Notes under the pieces: generated by a model
The model's input: the letters and a program-made list of their open reading frames with translations, nothing else
Database searches by the model: none
What the model was told of the DNA's origin: nothing
Shown: positions 55,079 through 63,476 of the stretch, piece after piece
Numbering within the stretch: position 1 is the stretch's first letter
How the letters are laid out: each line of letters starts with the position of its first letter
Translations under genes and position numbers: made by a program
Source of the DNA: Nocardioides anomalus
Lineage (GTDB): Bacteria; Actinomycetota; Actinomycetes; Propionibacteriales; Nocardioidaceae
NCBI RefSeq assembly: GCF_011046535.1
Contig: NZ_CP049257.1
Location: 682,001-746,000 of the forward strand
Length of the DNA: 64,000 nucleotides
Direction of reading: 5' to 3'

Positions 55079-56458
55079 GTGGCCCATCCGTACATGCCCA
55101 ACTCCACCGACGACGCCAAGGCGAGGATGCTGGCGGCGGTCGGGGTGGCCGACGTGGACGAGCTCTTCGAGCAGATCCCCGACGACCACGTCTCGCGCAC
55201 ACCCAACGGGCTCGCGCCCGGCGTGCGCTCCGAGGCGACGCTGCGCCGCCACGTGCGCCGGCTGATCGACCGCAACGACGACTGCGTGGCCAACGCCAGC
55301 TTCCTCGGCGGCGGCCTCTGGCAGCACCACGTGCCGGCCGTCGTCGACGAGATCGTCACGCGCAGCGAGTTCCTCACCTCCGAGTGGGGCACGCCGTCCT
55401 CCGACCTCGGGCGCAACCAGGCGTGGTTCGAGTTCGCCTCACTGCTCGGCGACCTGCTGGAGATGGACTTCGTCGGCCTGCCGGTCTACAGCTGGGGCAG
55501 CGCCGCCGGCTACGCGATCCGGATGGCCGCCCGGATGACCGGGCGCGGCGAGGTGGTCGTCGCGTCGTCCCTCAGCCCCGAGCGGCTCAAGGTGATCCGG
55601 ACCTACTGCGGCACCGAGGGCGGCAACGACCTGATCACGGTCCGCGTCGTCGACGTGGACCCCGCGACCGGCACCCTGGACCCGGCGGCCCTGGCCCTCG
55701 GCCCGGACACCGCCGCGGTCTACCTCGAGACCCCCAACTACCTGGGCGTGGTCGAGACCGCGGCCGCCGAGATCGCCGCGGCGGCGCGGGCCAACGGCAC
55801 CGAGACCGTGCTCGGCGTCGACCCCAGCTCGCTCGGGCTGCTGGCCACCCCGGCCCAGCTCGGCGCGGACATCGTCGTCGGCTCCACCCAGCCGCTCGGC
55901 ATCCACCTGCACGCCGGCGGCGGTGTGGGCGGCTTCATCGCCACCCGCGACGAGGAGCGCTACGCCCGGCAGTACCCGACGCTCCAGGTCAGCCTGGGCA
56001 GCACCACCGAGGACGAGCACTCCTTCGGCATGGTGCTCTTCGGCCAGTCGTCGTACGGCGCGCGCGAGGACGGCAACGACTGGACCGGCAACTCGGTCTA
56101 CCTCTGGACCGTGGCCAACGCCGTGTACATGTCGCTGCTCGGCCCCGACGGCTTCGCCGAGCTCGGCCGGACCATCCTGGCCAACGCGCAGTACGCCGCA
56201 CGCCGGGTCGCGGAGATCGACGGTGTCGAGGTCCGCTGGGACGGCTTCTTCAAGGAGTTCGTCGTGGACTTCTCGGCCACCGGCCGCACGGTCGCCGAGA
56301 TCAACGCCGGGCTGCGCGAGCACGGCGTCTTCGGCGGCAAGGACCTCTCCGCCGACTTCCCCGGCCTCGGCCAGAGCGCGCTGTACTGCGTGACCGAGGT
56401 GCATACCGCCGACGACATCGAGCTGTTGACCGACTCCTTGAGGAAGGTGCTGGCATGA
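55079..56458 (+). CDS. Glycine dehydrogenase (decarboxylating) subunit 1-like protein, GcvPA-like
   Basis: This 459-residue protein aligns with the N-terminal half of glycine decarboxylase P-protein. It starts PYMPNSTDDAKARMLAAVGV and VDELFEQIPDDHV, and has FLGGGLWQHHVPAVVDEIVTRSEF, VDPSSLGLLATPAQLGADIVVG and LHAGGGVGGFIATRDEERY. The segment corresponding to the YTPYQPEISQG region of true GcvPA is changed (here TSEWGTPSSDLGRNQ), a hint of another substrate. It overlaps the GcvPB-like gene by 4 bp. No genes for H-protein, T-protein or dihydrolipoyl dehydrogenase are in the window. Confidence 0.85.
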   Translation: MAHPYMPNSTDDAKARMLAAVGVADVDELFEQIPDDHVSRTPNGLAPGVRSEATLRRHVRRLIDRNDDCVANASFLGGGLWQHHVPAVVDEIVTRSEFLTSEWGTPSSDLGRNQAWFEFASLLGDLLEMDFVGLPVYSWGSAAGYAIRMAARMTGRGEVVVASSLSPERLKVIRTYCGTEGGNDLITVRVVDVDPATGTLDPAALALGPDTAAVYLETPNYLGVVETAAAEIAAAARANGTETVLGVDPSSLGLLATPAQLGADIVVGSTQPLGIHLHAGGGVGGFIATRDEERYARQYPTLQVSLGSTTEDEHSFGMVLFGQSSYGAREDGNDWTGNSVYLWTVANAVYMSLLGPDGFAELGRTILANAQYAARRVAEIDGVEVRWDGFFKEFVVDFSATGRTVAEINAGLREHGVFGGKDLSADFPGLGQSALYCVTEVHTADDIELLTDSLRKVLA

Positions 56459-57981
56459 GCGGGCTGCGCAGGTACCACGCCCCGGTGTGGGACGAGCCGC
56501 TGATCATGGAGATGTCCGCGCCCGGGCGGCGCGGCAACGTCCCGCCGGAGCCGATCGAGGAGCTCGACCCGGCCAGCGTGCTGCCCGCCGGGCTGCTGCG
56601 GGCCACGCGCGCGGCGCTGCCCGAGGTGGCCGAGCCCGACGTGCTGCGCCACTACCTGCACCTCTCGCAGGAGACGATGGGCATGATCGGCATCAGCCTG
56701 TTCGGCACCTGCACGATGAAGTACAACCCGCGGGCCGGCGAGCAGCTCGCGCAGCGCGACGGCCTGGCCGAGCTGCACCCCGACCAGGACGACAGCACCC
56801 TGCAGGGCCTGCTCGAGGTCGTGCACCGCTTCGACCTGATGCTGCGCGGGCTGTCCGGGATGGACCGGTTCGTCTTCCAGGCCGGAGGGGGCGCCGCCGC
56901 GGCGTTCACCCACGCCACCGTGACCCGCGCCTACTTCGCCGAGCGCGGCGAGCTGGCCCAGCGCCGCGACGTCATCACCACCCAGCAGGCGCACCCGTGC
57001 AACCCGGCCACGGCCGCGGCGGCGGGCTTCAACGTCATCACCCTGCCGCTGGAGTCCGACGGCTACCCGTCGCTGGACGCGCTCAAGGCCGTGGTCTCCG
57101 ACCGCACCGCCGCGCTGATGATGAACAACCCCGACGACATGGGCATCTACAACCCGCACGTCAAGGAGTGGGTGCGCACGGTCAAGGACGCCGGCGGGCT
57201 GGCCTTCTACGACCACGCCAACTTCAACGGCGTGATGGGCCGGCTGCGGGCCGCGGAGCTCGGCTTCGACGCCTGCATGTTCATGCTCCACAAGACCTTC
57301 GGGGTCTCCAAGGGCGGTGGCGGACCGGCCGTCGGCGCCTACGGCTGCACCGAGGAGCTCGCGCCGTACCTGCCGGGACCGCTGGTCGAGAAGACCGACG
57401 ACGGCTACGTGCGCCGCGAGAACCCCAGCGGCGTGGGCCGGGTCCGGGAGTACTCCGGGAACCTCAACCAGGTCGTCAAGGCCTACTCCTGGCTCACGGC
57501 GATGGGCGGGGACGGGATCAAGGAGGCCGCCGACCTGTCGGTGCTGGCCAACAACTACATGGAGACCCGGCTGCTCGCGCTCCCCGGCGTCACCAAGGCG
57601 ATCCCGACCATGACCAAGCACCGGCTGGAGATGACGCGCTTCAGCCTGGAGGAGTGGTCGGCCGAGACCGGCCTCAAGGCGACCGACGTCCAGAACCGGA
57701 TGGCCGACTTCGGCATCGACGCCATGTGGCTGAGCCACGAGCCGTGGATCGTCCCCGAGCCGTTCACCCCGGAGGCCGGCGAGAGCTGGTCGCTGGAGGA
57801 CATCGACTACTGGATCGACGTGCTCGCGCACGTGCTCGAGGAAGGCCGCACCGACCCGGAGAAGGTCCGGACGGCTCCGCACGAGCAGGTGGTCGCGCAG
57901 TTCGACGGCGCCGGGCTCGACCGCCCCGACGGCTGGGCCACCACCTGGCGCGCCCACCGGCGCAAGACCGGCCGCGCGTGA
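56455..57981 (+). CDS. Glycine dehydrogenase (decarboxylating) subunit 2-like protein, GcvPB-like
   Basis: This 508-residue PLP-binding partner of the GcvPA-like protein has SAPGRRGNVPPEP, LFGTCTMKYNPRAGEQLAQ, FYDHANFNGVMG and the PLP lysine K280 in LHKTFGVSKGGGGPAVG. The lysine and glycine loop match true P-proteins. Nearby positions differ, for example AHPCNPATA instead of AHGTNPASA and NPDDMGIYN instead of NPNTLG. It should catalyse PLP-dependent decarboxylation, but without an H-protein gene near it the lipoyl acceptor is missing. A stand-alone decarboxylase acting on a non-glycine amino acid is one reading; use of a distant H-protein is another. Confidence 0.87.
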   Translation: MSGLRRYHAPVWDEPLIMEMSAPGRRGNVPPEPIEELDPASVLPAGLLRATRAALPEVAEPDVLRHYLHLSQETMGMIGISLFGTCTMKYNPRAGEQLAQRDGLAELHPDQDDSTLQGLLEVVHRFDLMLRGLSGMDRFVFQAGGGAAAAFTHATVTRAYFAERGELAQRRDVITTQQAHPCNPATAAAAGFNVITLPLESDGYPSLDALKAVVSDRTAALMMNNPDDMGIYNPHVKEWVRTVKDAGGLAFYDHANFNGVMGRLRAAELGFDACMFMLHKTFGVSKGGGGPAVGAYGCTEELAPYLPGPLVEKTDDGYVRRENPSGVGRVREYSGNLNQVVKAYSWLTAMGGDGIKEAADLSVLANNYMETRLLALPGVTKAIPTMTKHRLEMTRFSLEEWSAETGLKATDVQNRMADFGIDAMWLSHEPWIVPEPFTPEAGESWSLEDIDYWIDVLAHVLEEGRTDPEKVRTAPHEQVVAQFDGAGLDRPDGWATTWRAHRRKTGRA

Positions 57982-58913
57982 GCGCCGACCGGCCGCCGGT
58001 CGCGGTGGTCGGCGGCGGGAGCATCGGCGTCGCCTGGGCGCTGGTCTTCGCCCGCGCCGGTCACGAGGTGGCGATCTTCGACGTGGCCGCCGGGCGCCGG
58101 GGGGCGGTGCCCGGCGAGCTGCGCGAGCGGCTCGACGAGCTGGTGGCCCACGGGCTGCTGGCCGATCCCGAGCCGGTCGCGTCCCGCGTCCGCGTGGCGC
58201 AGACGCTCGCGCTCGCGGTGCGCGGCGCCGCGCACGTGCAGGAGTGCGTCGTGGAGTCCGAGGAGGTCAAGCGCGCGCTCTTCGCCGAGCTCGACGGGCT
58301 GGCCGAGCCCCGAGCGGTGCTGGCCTCGTCGTCCTCGATGATGCCGGTCTCGCGCTTCGCCGCCGACCTGCCCGGGCGGGGCCGGTGCCTGGTCGTGCAC
58401 CCCGGCAACCCGCCGTACCTCCTGCCGGTGGCCGAGCTGGTGCCCGCGGAGTTCACCACCGAGGACACCGTGGCCCGCACCCGCGCGCTGCTCGAGGGCG
58501 CGGGGATGGTGCCGGTCCTGGTGCGCCACGAGGTCGAGGGGTTCGTCTTCAACCGGCTCCAGGGCGCGCTGCTGCGCGAGGCCTACCGCCTGGTCCGCGA
58601 CGGCGTGGCCTCGGCGGCCGACGTGGACCGCGTGGTCAGCCACGGCCTCGGCCGGCGGTGGGCGGTCATCGGCCCGTTCGCCACCGCCGACCTCAACACC
58701 CGCGGCGGCCTCGAGCGGCACGCCGAGGTGATGGGCCCGGCGTACCTGCGGATGGGCGCCGAGGTGGGGGAGCGTGAGGAGTGGACCCCCGAGCTGGTCG
58801 GCGAGGTGGCGGCGTCAGTGCACGAGCGGCTGCGGCCCGAGGACTGGGCGGCCAGCGTGCTGCGCCGCGACCGCGCCCTCATGCGCGTCGTCGCGGCCGA
58901 CCCCGAGCTCTGA
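57978..58913 (+). CDS. 3-hydroxyacyl-CoA dehydrogenase-fold enzyme (lambda-crystallin / L-gulonate 3-dehydrogenase-like)
   Basis: This 311-residue NAD-dependent dehydrogenase has the N-terminal fold VAVVGGGSIGVAWALVFARAGHEVAIFD. The catalytic Ser and His lie in LASSSSMMPVS and LVVHPGNPPYLLPVAELVP, and the C-terminal domain contains FVFNRLQGALLREAYRLV. The HPGNPPYLLP segment places it with L-gulonate 3-dehydrogenase, carnitine dehydrogenase and lambda-crystallin, which oxidise free 3-hydroxy acids rather than CoA esters. GTG 57978 overlaps the GcvPB-like stop. It is the last gene of the aminotransferase operon. Confidence 0.87.
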   Translation: MSADRPPVAVVGGGSIGVAWALVFARAGHEVAIFDVAAGRRGAVPGELRERLDELVAHGLLADPEPVASRVRVAQTLALAVRGAAHVQECVVESEEVKRALFAELDGLAEPRAVLASSSSMMPVSRFAADLPGRGRCLVVHPGNPPYLLPVAELVPAEFTTEDTVARTRALLEGAGMVPVLVRHEVEGFVFNRLQGALLREAYRLVRDGVASAADVDRVVSHGLGRRWAVIGPFATADLNTRGGLERHAEVMGPAYLRMGAEVGEREEWTPELVGEVAASVHERLRPEDWAASVLRRDRALMRVVAADPEL

Positions 58914-58919
58914 GCCTGG

Positions 58920-60077
58920 TCAGGACGCCAGGGCGGGGCTGAACCGGCCCGGGGCGAAGGGCGTCAGGTCGCGCCCGGGGTCGTCGCCCAGCGCGAGGGC
59001 GGCGAGGGTGCGGCCCATGAGCGGGCTCGCGGTGAACCCCATGTAGGGGTAGAGGCCGAGGAACACCCCCGGGTGACCCGGCGCCTCGCCGAGCACCGGC
59101 CGGTGGTCCGGCGTGCCGTTGCCGATCCCGACCCAGGTGCGGACCAGGCGGACATCGGCGAGCTGCGGGAACAGCGACATCGCGGTGGACAGGTTGGCCC
59201 GCAGCGAGTCCGGGTCGAGGACCCACGCGCCCTGGGCGTCGCGGCGGGCCGGCCAGCCGCCGCCGATGAGCAGCGTGCCGCTCGCGGACTGCTTGAAGGT
59301 GAGCCGGCCACCGGCGTAGTAGACGAGGTGCTCGACCAGCGGCGCGACGCGCTCGGTGACGTTGGCCTGGATCGCCTCGCTGGTGATCGGCAGGTGCACG
59401 CCGAGCTGCTCGCCGAACCACGGCATCGCGTCGCCGGCCGCGACGACCACGCGCGGGGCCCGGGCCGTGCCGCCGGTGAACCGGACCAGGTGCTCGCCCG
59501 CGCCCGGCTCGAGCGCCTCGACGGCGGTCCCGGTGCGCACCTGTGCGCCGAGCTCCGCCGCGCGGCGGGCGAAGGTCGGTCCGGCCAGCAGGGGGTTCGC
59601 CTTGCCCTCGATCGGGCACAGCTCGGCGCCGATGAGCCGGTCGGTGGCCCAGGGGGCGAGCGCCCGCAGCTCGCGCCCGCCGAGCACCCGGCTGGGCACG
59701 CCGGCCTCGTTCTCCAGGGCCACCTTGCGCTCGATCCAGTCGAGCTGCTCGGGGGCGTCGGCCACCAGCAGACCGCCCTTGCGGCGCACCTCCAGGTCGA
59801 CGCCGAGCTCGGCCGACAGCCCGTCCCAGAGCTCGAGCGAGTCGGCCAGGAAGCGCAGCGCCGGGAGCCAGGCGCGCGCCCAGTCCTCGCCCAGCTCGCG
59901 GTAGGGCTCGTGCTGGATCTGACCGTGCAGGCTGCCCGCGTTGCGGCCGGACGCCTCGGTGTTGAGCTGGTGCCGCTCCAGCAGCAGGACCCGGGCGCCG
60001 GCACGGCTGGCCCAGTACGCCGTCGCGGTGCCGGTCGCCCCGCCCCCGACCACGATGAGGTCGTACGCCGCGTCCAC
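58920..60077 (-). CDS. DAO-family FAD oxidoreductase (paralog of the HcnC-like enzyme)
   Basis: This 385-residue amino-acid-oxidase-type flavoprotein has YDLIVVGGGATGTATAYWASRAG, LNTEASGRNAGSLHGQI, CPIEGKANPLLAGP, LTFKQSASGTLLIGGGWP, and a C-terminal FAD motif GLYPYMGFTASPLMGRTLAAL. The last three segments match the beta-like subunit at 48360-49571. It has no alpha or Fe-S partner beside it, so it may work alone as an oxidase or share subunits with the other locus. It is convergent with the 3-hydroxyacid dehydrogenase gene. Confidence 0.87.
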   Translation of the reverse strand: MDAAYDLIVVGGGATGTATAYWASRAGARVLLLERHQLNTEASGRNAGSLHGQIQHEPYRELGEDWARAWLPALRFLADSLELWDGLSAELGVDLEVRRKGGLLVADAPEQLDWIERKVALENEAGVPSRVLGGRELRALAPWATDRLIGAELCPIEGKANPLLAGPTFARRAAELGAQVRTGTAVEALEPGAGEHLVRFTGGTARAPRVVVAAGDAMPWFGEQLGVHLPITSEAIQANVTERVAPLVEHLVYYAGGRLTFKQSASGTLLIGGGWPARRDAQGAWVLDPDSLRANLSTAMSLFPQLADVRLVRTWVGIGNGTPDHRPVLGEAPGHPGVFLGLYPYMGFTASPLMGRTLAALALGDDPGRDLTPFAPGRFSPALAS

Positions 60078-60138
60078 GGTCGTCAGCCTACCGCTCGCGG
60101 TCGTCCTGCGAACAGTTGTGCGGTGTGCGGATCTGCCG

Positions 60139-60630
60139 TCATGCGTCGAGGACGTGCTCGGCCGTCGGCCGGACGTGGTCGAAGATCAGGTTGGTCTCGG
60201 TCATCGCGACGTCCGGCACTGCGCTGAGGTTCTCCACCACGAAGTCGCGCAGGGTGCCGGGGTCGGCCACCGCGACGTGCACCATGAAGTCGTTGCGCCC
60301 GGCCAGGAAGTACACGTCGAGCACGCCGGGCAGCGAGCCGAGGTACTCCCGGAACTGCGCGATCCGCGACCGCGAGCTGGCCTGCAGGCTGATCGAGACC
60401 ATGGCCTCGAGCGGGCGCCCCAGTGCCTCGAGGTTGACGTCGGCGTGCACGCCGCGGATCACCCCGCGCTGGCGCAGGTTGCGGACCCGGGTGAGGCAGG
60501 TCGACGCCGCGATCCCGACCCGGGACGCCAGCACGTTGTTGGGCAGCCGGCCCTCGGCCATGAGCAGGGTCAGGATCTTGCGGTCCACGGTGTCGACGGC
60601 GCCGTGAACTCCGTTCGGCGGGGTGGTCAT
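60139..60630 (-). CDS. Lrp/AsnC-family transcriptional regulator (AldR-like)
   Basis: This 163-residue regulator has an N-terminal HTH (VDTVDRKILTLLMAEGRLPNNVLASRVGIAASTCLTRVRNL, residues 12-52). A C-terminal RAM effector domain follows, with VSISLQASSRSRIAQFREYLGSLPGV and YFLAGRNDFMVHVAVAD. It is divergent from alanine dehydrogenase, the standard layout of AldR, which binds amino acids such as alanine and controls ald. ATG 60630 matches the family length. Confidence 0.9.
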   Translation of the reverse strand: MTTPPNGVHGAVDTVDRKILTLLMAEGRLPNNVLASRVGIAASTCLTRVRNLRQRGVIRGVHADVNLEALGRPLEAMVSISLQASSRSRIAQFREYLGSLPGVLDVYFLAGRNDFMVHVAVADPGTLRDFVVENLSAVPDVAMTETNLIFDHVRPTAEHVLDA

Positions 60631-60763
60631 GTCGGCGGTCCTCGTCGTCGTTCCTGCGGTCTGGGCGGCCTCTGCCGATGATCCTTCGGCGGCGATGGCG
60701 CTGGTCGAACAGAAGCATGACACTTGCTCTTGCCAACGAACACCCCAGAGTGCGAGGAGTCCC
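60631..60763. promoter_or_regulatory. Divergent region between Lrp/AsnC regulator and ald
   Basis: This 133-bp region is expected to hold the AldR-type operators for both genes. No convincing -35/-10 pair or long palindrome was found by eye. A GAGGAG ribosome site precedes GTG 60764. Confidence 0.4.
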
Positions 60764-61888
60764 GTGAAGGTCGGAGTGCCGAAGGAAGTCAAGAACCACG
60801 AGTACCGCGTGGCGATCACGCCGATCGGGGTGCACGAGCTGGTGGCCCACGGCCACGAGGTCGTCGTCCAGAAGGACGCCGGCGTCGGCTCGCAGATCAC
60901 CGACGAGGAGTACGTCGCCGCGGGCGCGCGGATCGTGGACACGGCCGAGGAGGCGTGGGGCACCGACGGTGGGGTGGACCTGGTGCTGAAGGTCAAGGAG
61001 CCGGTCGCGGAGGAGTACGACCGGATGCGGGAGGGGCTGACGCTGTTCACCTACCTGCACCTGGCCGCGGACAAGCCGCTGACCGAGGAGCTGCTGGCGC
61101 GCAAGGTCACCGCGATCGCCTACGAGACCGTCCAGCTGCCCTCCGGTGGGCTGCCCCTGCTCTACCCGATGTCCGAGGTGGCGGGGTGTCTGGCGCCCCA
61201 GGTGGGCGCCTACAGCCTGATGAAGGCCCAGGGCGGCCGCGGCGTCCTGATGGGCGGTGTCGGTGGGGTCGCCAACGCGAAGGTCGTCATCATCGGCGCC
61301 GGGGTGAGCGGTCAGAACGCCGCGAACATCGCGTTGGGGATGGGCGCGGACGTGACGCTGCTGGACACCGATCTGGACAAGCTGCGGATGTCGTTCTGGC
61401 GCTACGACAACCGGGTCCACGGCCTGGCCAGCTCGAAGCTGGCGATCGAGCAGCAGGTGCTCGAGGCGGACCTGGTGATCGGGGCCGTGCTGATCCCGGG
61501 TGCGGCGGCGCCGAAGCTGGTGTCGAACGAGCTGGTCTCGCGGATGAAGCCGGGCTCGGTGCTGGTGGACATCGCGATCGACCAGGGCGGCTGCTTCGAG
61601 GACTCCCACGCGACCACGCATGCGGACCCGACCTACGAGGTCCACGGCTCGACGTTCTACTGCGTGGCGAACATGCCGGGCGCGGTGCCGAACACGTCGA
61701 CGTACGCGTTGACCAACGCGACGCTGCCCTACGCGGTCGCGCTGGCCAACCGGGGGTGGACCGAGGCGTGCCGGTCGGACCGTTCCCTGGCCCTCGGGCT
61801 CAACACCCACGCCGGGCAGCTGACCAACAAGCCCGTCGGCGAGGCCGTCGGCATCGATGCCGTCGACCCCGCCGACGTGCTCGGCTAG
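60764..61888 (+). CDS. ald: Alanine dehydrogenase
   Basis: This 374-residue NAD-dependent L-alanine dehydrogenase interconverts alanine and pyruvate plus ammonia. It has MKVGVPKEVKNHEYRVAITP at the N-terminus, the pyruvate-site lysine and histidine in LVLKVKEPVAEEY and FTYLHLAAD, and the nucleotide fold MGGVGGVANAKVVIIGAGVSGQNAA. The C-terminal YALTNATLPYAVALANRG is the family signature. It is divergent from its probable AldR regulator. It would recycle alanine formed by the nearby amine:pyruvate-type aminotransferase and release nitrogen as ammonia. Confidence 0.95.
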   Translation: MKVGVPKEVKNHEYRVAITPIGVHELVAHGHEVVVQKDAGVGSQITDEEYVAAGARIVDTAEEAWGTDGGVDLVLKVKEPVAEEYDRMREGLTLFTYLHLAADKPLTEELLARKVTAIAYETVQLPSGGLPLLYPMSEVAGCLAPQVGAYSLMKAQGGRGVLMGGVGGVANAKVVIIGAGVSGQNAANIALGMGADVTLLDTDLDKLRMSFWRYDNRVHGLASSKLAIEQQVLEADLVIGAVLIPGAAAPKLVSNELVSRMKPGSVLVDIAIDQGGCFEDSHATTHADPTYEVHGSTFYCVANMPGAVPNTSTYALTNATLPYAVALANRGWTEACRSDRSLALGLNTHAGQLTNKPVGEAVGIDAVDPADVLG

Positions 61889-61889
61889 G

Positions 61890-63371
61890 TCACTCGCCCG
61901 CGACGAAGACGGTCTCGGTGGCCCGCGCCCGGTCGGGGTGGGCCACCCAGACCCACGCCGCGAACGCGATGCCGAGCACCAGCCAGGCCAGCGAGATGTA
62001 GCCGGCGTAGTTGAACGGCTCGGGAAGCGGCGAGATGAACGGGAAGATGCTCGCGCCCACCCCGATCGCGGCCATCAGGGCCGGGACCATCACCACGATC
62101 GCGAGCACCGGGACCAGCACGTGCAGGAAGGGGTTGAACCCCTCGGGCCGGTTGCGGGTGAACCAGACCAGGCACGACAGTGCCACCAGCGCGTAGAGCA
62201 GGATCGCCACGCAGGTCTCGATCGTGCCGAGGAAGCCGAAGGCCTGCAGCGGCCCGCCGTCGAGCACGAGCCCGGTCACCACGGTGAGCACCACGGAGAT
62301 CGCCATCACCGTGCGCAGCGCCACGATCGGCGTGCCGTTGCGGTCGCTGCGGGCGAACGCCTCGGGGAGCAGCTGGATGCGGCCCATGGCGAAGATGTGG
62401 CGGATGCCGGCGTTGGTGGCGCCGTTCGCGCTGGCGATCGCGGAGTTGAGGATGGCGAAGAGCAGGACGTACCAGCCCAGCCCCCAGACGTCCTCGCTGA
62501 TGCCGATCCAGGCGTCGCCGCCGTTGTAGCCGGGGAACTCCGCGAAGCGGCCGGGGCCGAAGAAGACCGTGGCCGCGTAGGTGCACAGGATGATGAACAG
62601 GCCGAGGATGAGCGGGGAGAGCAGCGAGACCCGCAGCACGGTGCGGCGCGAGTCCTTGGCCTCCTCGGCCAGCGGGACGACGTTCTCGAAGCCGACGAAG
62701 CCGTAGATCGCGTAGATCATGCCGCCGATGAGCCCGGACAGCCCGGCGAAGCCCGCGACGTCGGCGTAGTGCGGCGTGAAGACCATGAGCGTGTTGTCCG
62801 AGCCCGCCTTGACGATGAGCGTGAGGGCCAGCGCGCCGAGGATGGCGAACTCGATGACGCCGAGCACGATCGCGGCGTTGGTGCTGAGCTTGGCGCCCTG
62901 GCCGACCAGCCAGTAGACGAAGCCGATGCAGACCAGGGCGGCGACCACCCACGTGGGCTTGTAGGACCAGCCCCACCAGTTGTTCAGGGTCGAGGCGGTG
63001 AAGCTGCCGAACGGCAGGAACAGCGTGGAGGGGAAGACCGCCCACACGATGAGGTAGAGCCAGGCCACCATGGTCCCGAGCGCGGGGTGCAGGCCGTTGG
63101 CCACGAACGTGTAGAAGCCGCCCGCCGACGGGAAGCGCGCGGCCATCTGGCCGACGCACGACGCCACGAGCAGGATGCCGACGAGCGCCAGCACCAGCGA
63201 CAGCCCCAGCGAGCCGCCCGCGAAGTTGGCGCCGACGATGACGGCCAGTGTCACCGACAGCCCGGGGGCGGCCGACGTGAGCGCCTGGAACAGCACCTCC
63301 CAGAAGCCGAGCTCCCCCCGCTTGAGCGACGCACCGTCCGCGCCGCCTGCCACCGCGTCCTGTTGGACCAC
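61890..63371 (-). CDS. APC-superfamily amino-acid/amine permease
   Basis: This 493-residue permease has twelve or more hydrophobic segments. It shows the APC opening ELGFWEVLFQALTSAAPGLS, RFPSAGGFYTFVANGLHPALG, AIYGFVGFENVVPLAEEAKDSRR and later NSAIASANGATNAGIRHIFAMGR. These are typical of amino-acid, amine or ethanolamine-type carriers. It converges with ald, their stops being 1 bp apart, and is divergent from no gene. GTG 63371 follows AAGGAG. It is a good candidate to import the substrate of the neighbouring aminotransferase/decarboxylase genes. Confidence 0.9.
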   Translation of the reverse strand: MVQQDAVAGGADGASLKRGELGFWEVLFQALTSAAPGLSVTLAVIVGANFAGGSLGLSLVLALVGILLVASCVGQMAARFPSAGGFYTFVANGLHPALGTMVAWLYLIVWAVFPSTLFLPFGSFTASTLNNWWGWSYKPTWVVAALVCIGFVYWLVGQGAKLSTNAAIVLGVIEFAILGALALTLIVKAGSDNTLMVFTPHYADVAGFAGLSGLIGGMIYAIYGFVGFENVVPLAEEAKDSRRTVLRVSLLSPLILGLFIILCTYAATVFFGPGRFAEFPGYNGGDAWIGISEDVWGLGWYVLLFAILNSAIASANGATNAGIRHIFAMGRIQLLPEAFARSDRNGTPIVALRTVMAISVVLTVVTGLVLDGGPLQAFGFLGTIETCVAILLYALVALSCLVWFTRNRPEGFNPFLHVLVPVLAIVVMVPALMAAIGVGASIFPFISPLPEPFNYAGYISLAWLVLGIAFAAWVWVAHPDRARATETVFVAGE

Positions 63372-63400
63372 CGTTCTTCTCCTTCACCCTGGCGCACTCC

Positions 63401-63440
63401 TGTGCGCGATGCGCGCAAGTATGCGCAGAACGCGCAGCGC
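63401..63440. promoter_or_regulatory. GCGC-rich operator upstream of the APC permease
   Basis: GCGCGCAAGTATGCGCAGAACG (63411-63432) agrees with the site before the M24 peptidase at 17 of 22 bases and contains the shared octamer GCGCGCAA (63411-63418). It lies 40 bp before the permease start, within the 105-bp gap to the LysR gene. Confidence 0.5.
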
Positions 63441-63476
63441 TGGGAAGGGGTGTCTCAACCGCTGTCCAGCGTCCGA

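Noticed and set aside
55079..57981. A complete glycine cleavage system
   Set aside because: Only the two P-protein-like halves are present; no H-, T- or L-protein gene and no glycine-riboswitch-like leader could be found in the window.
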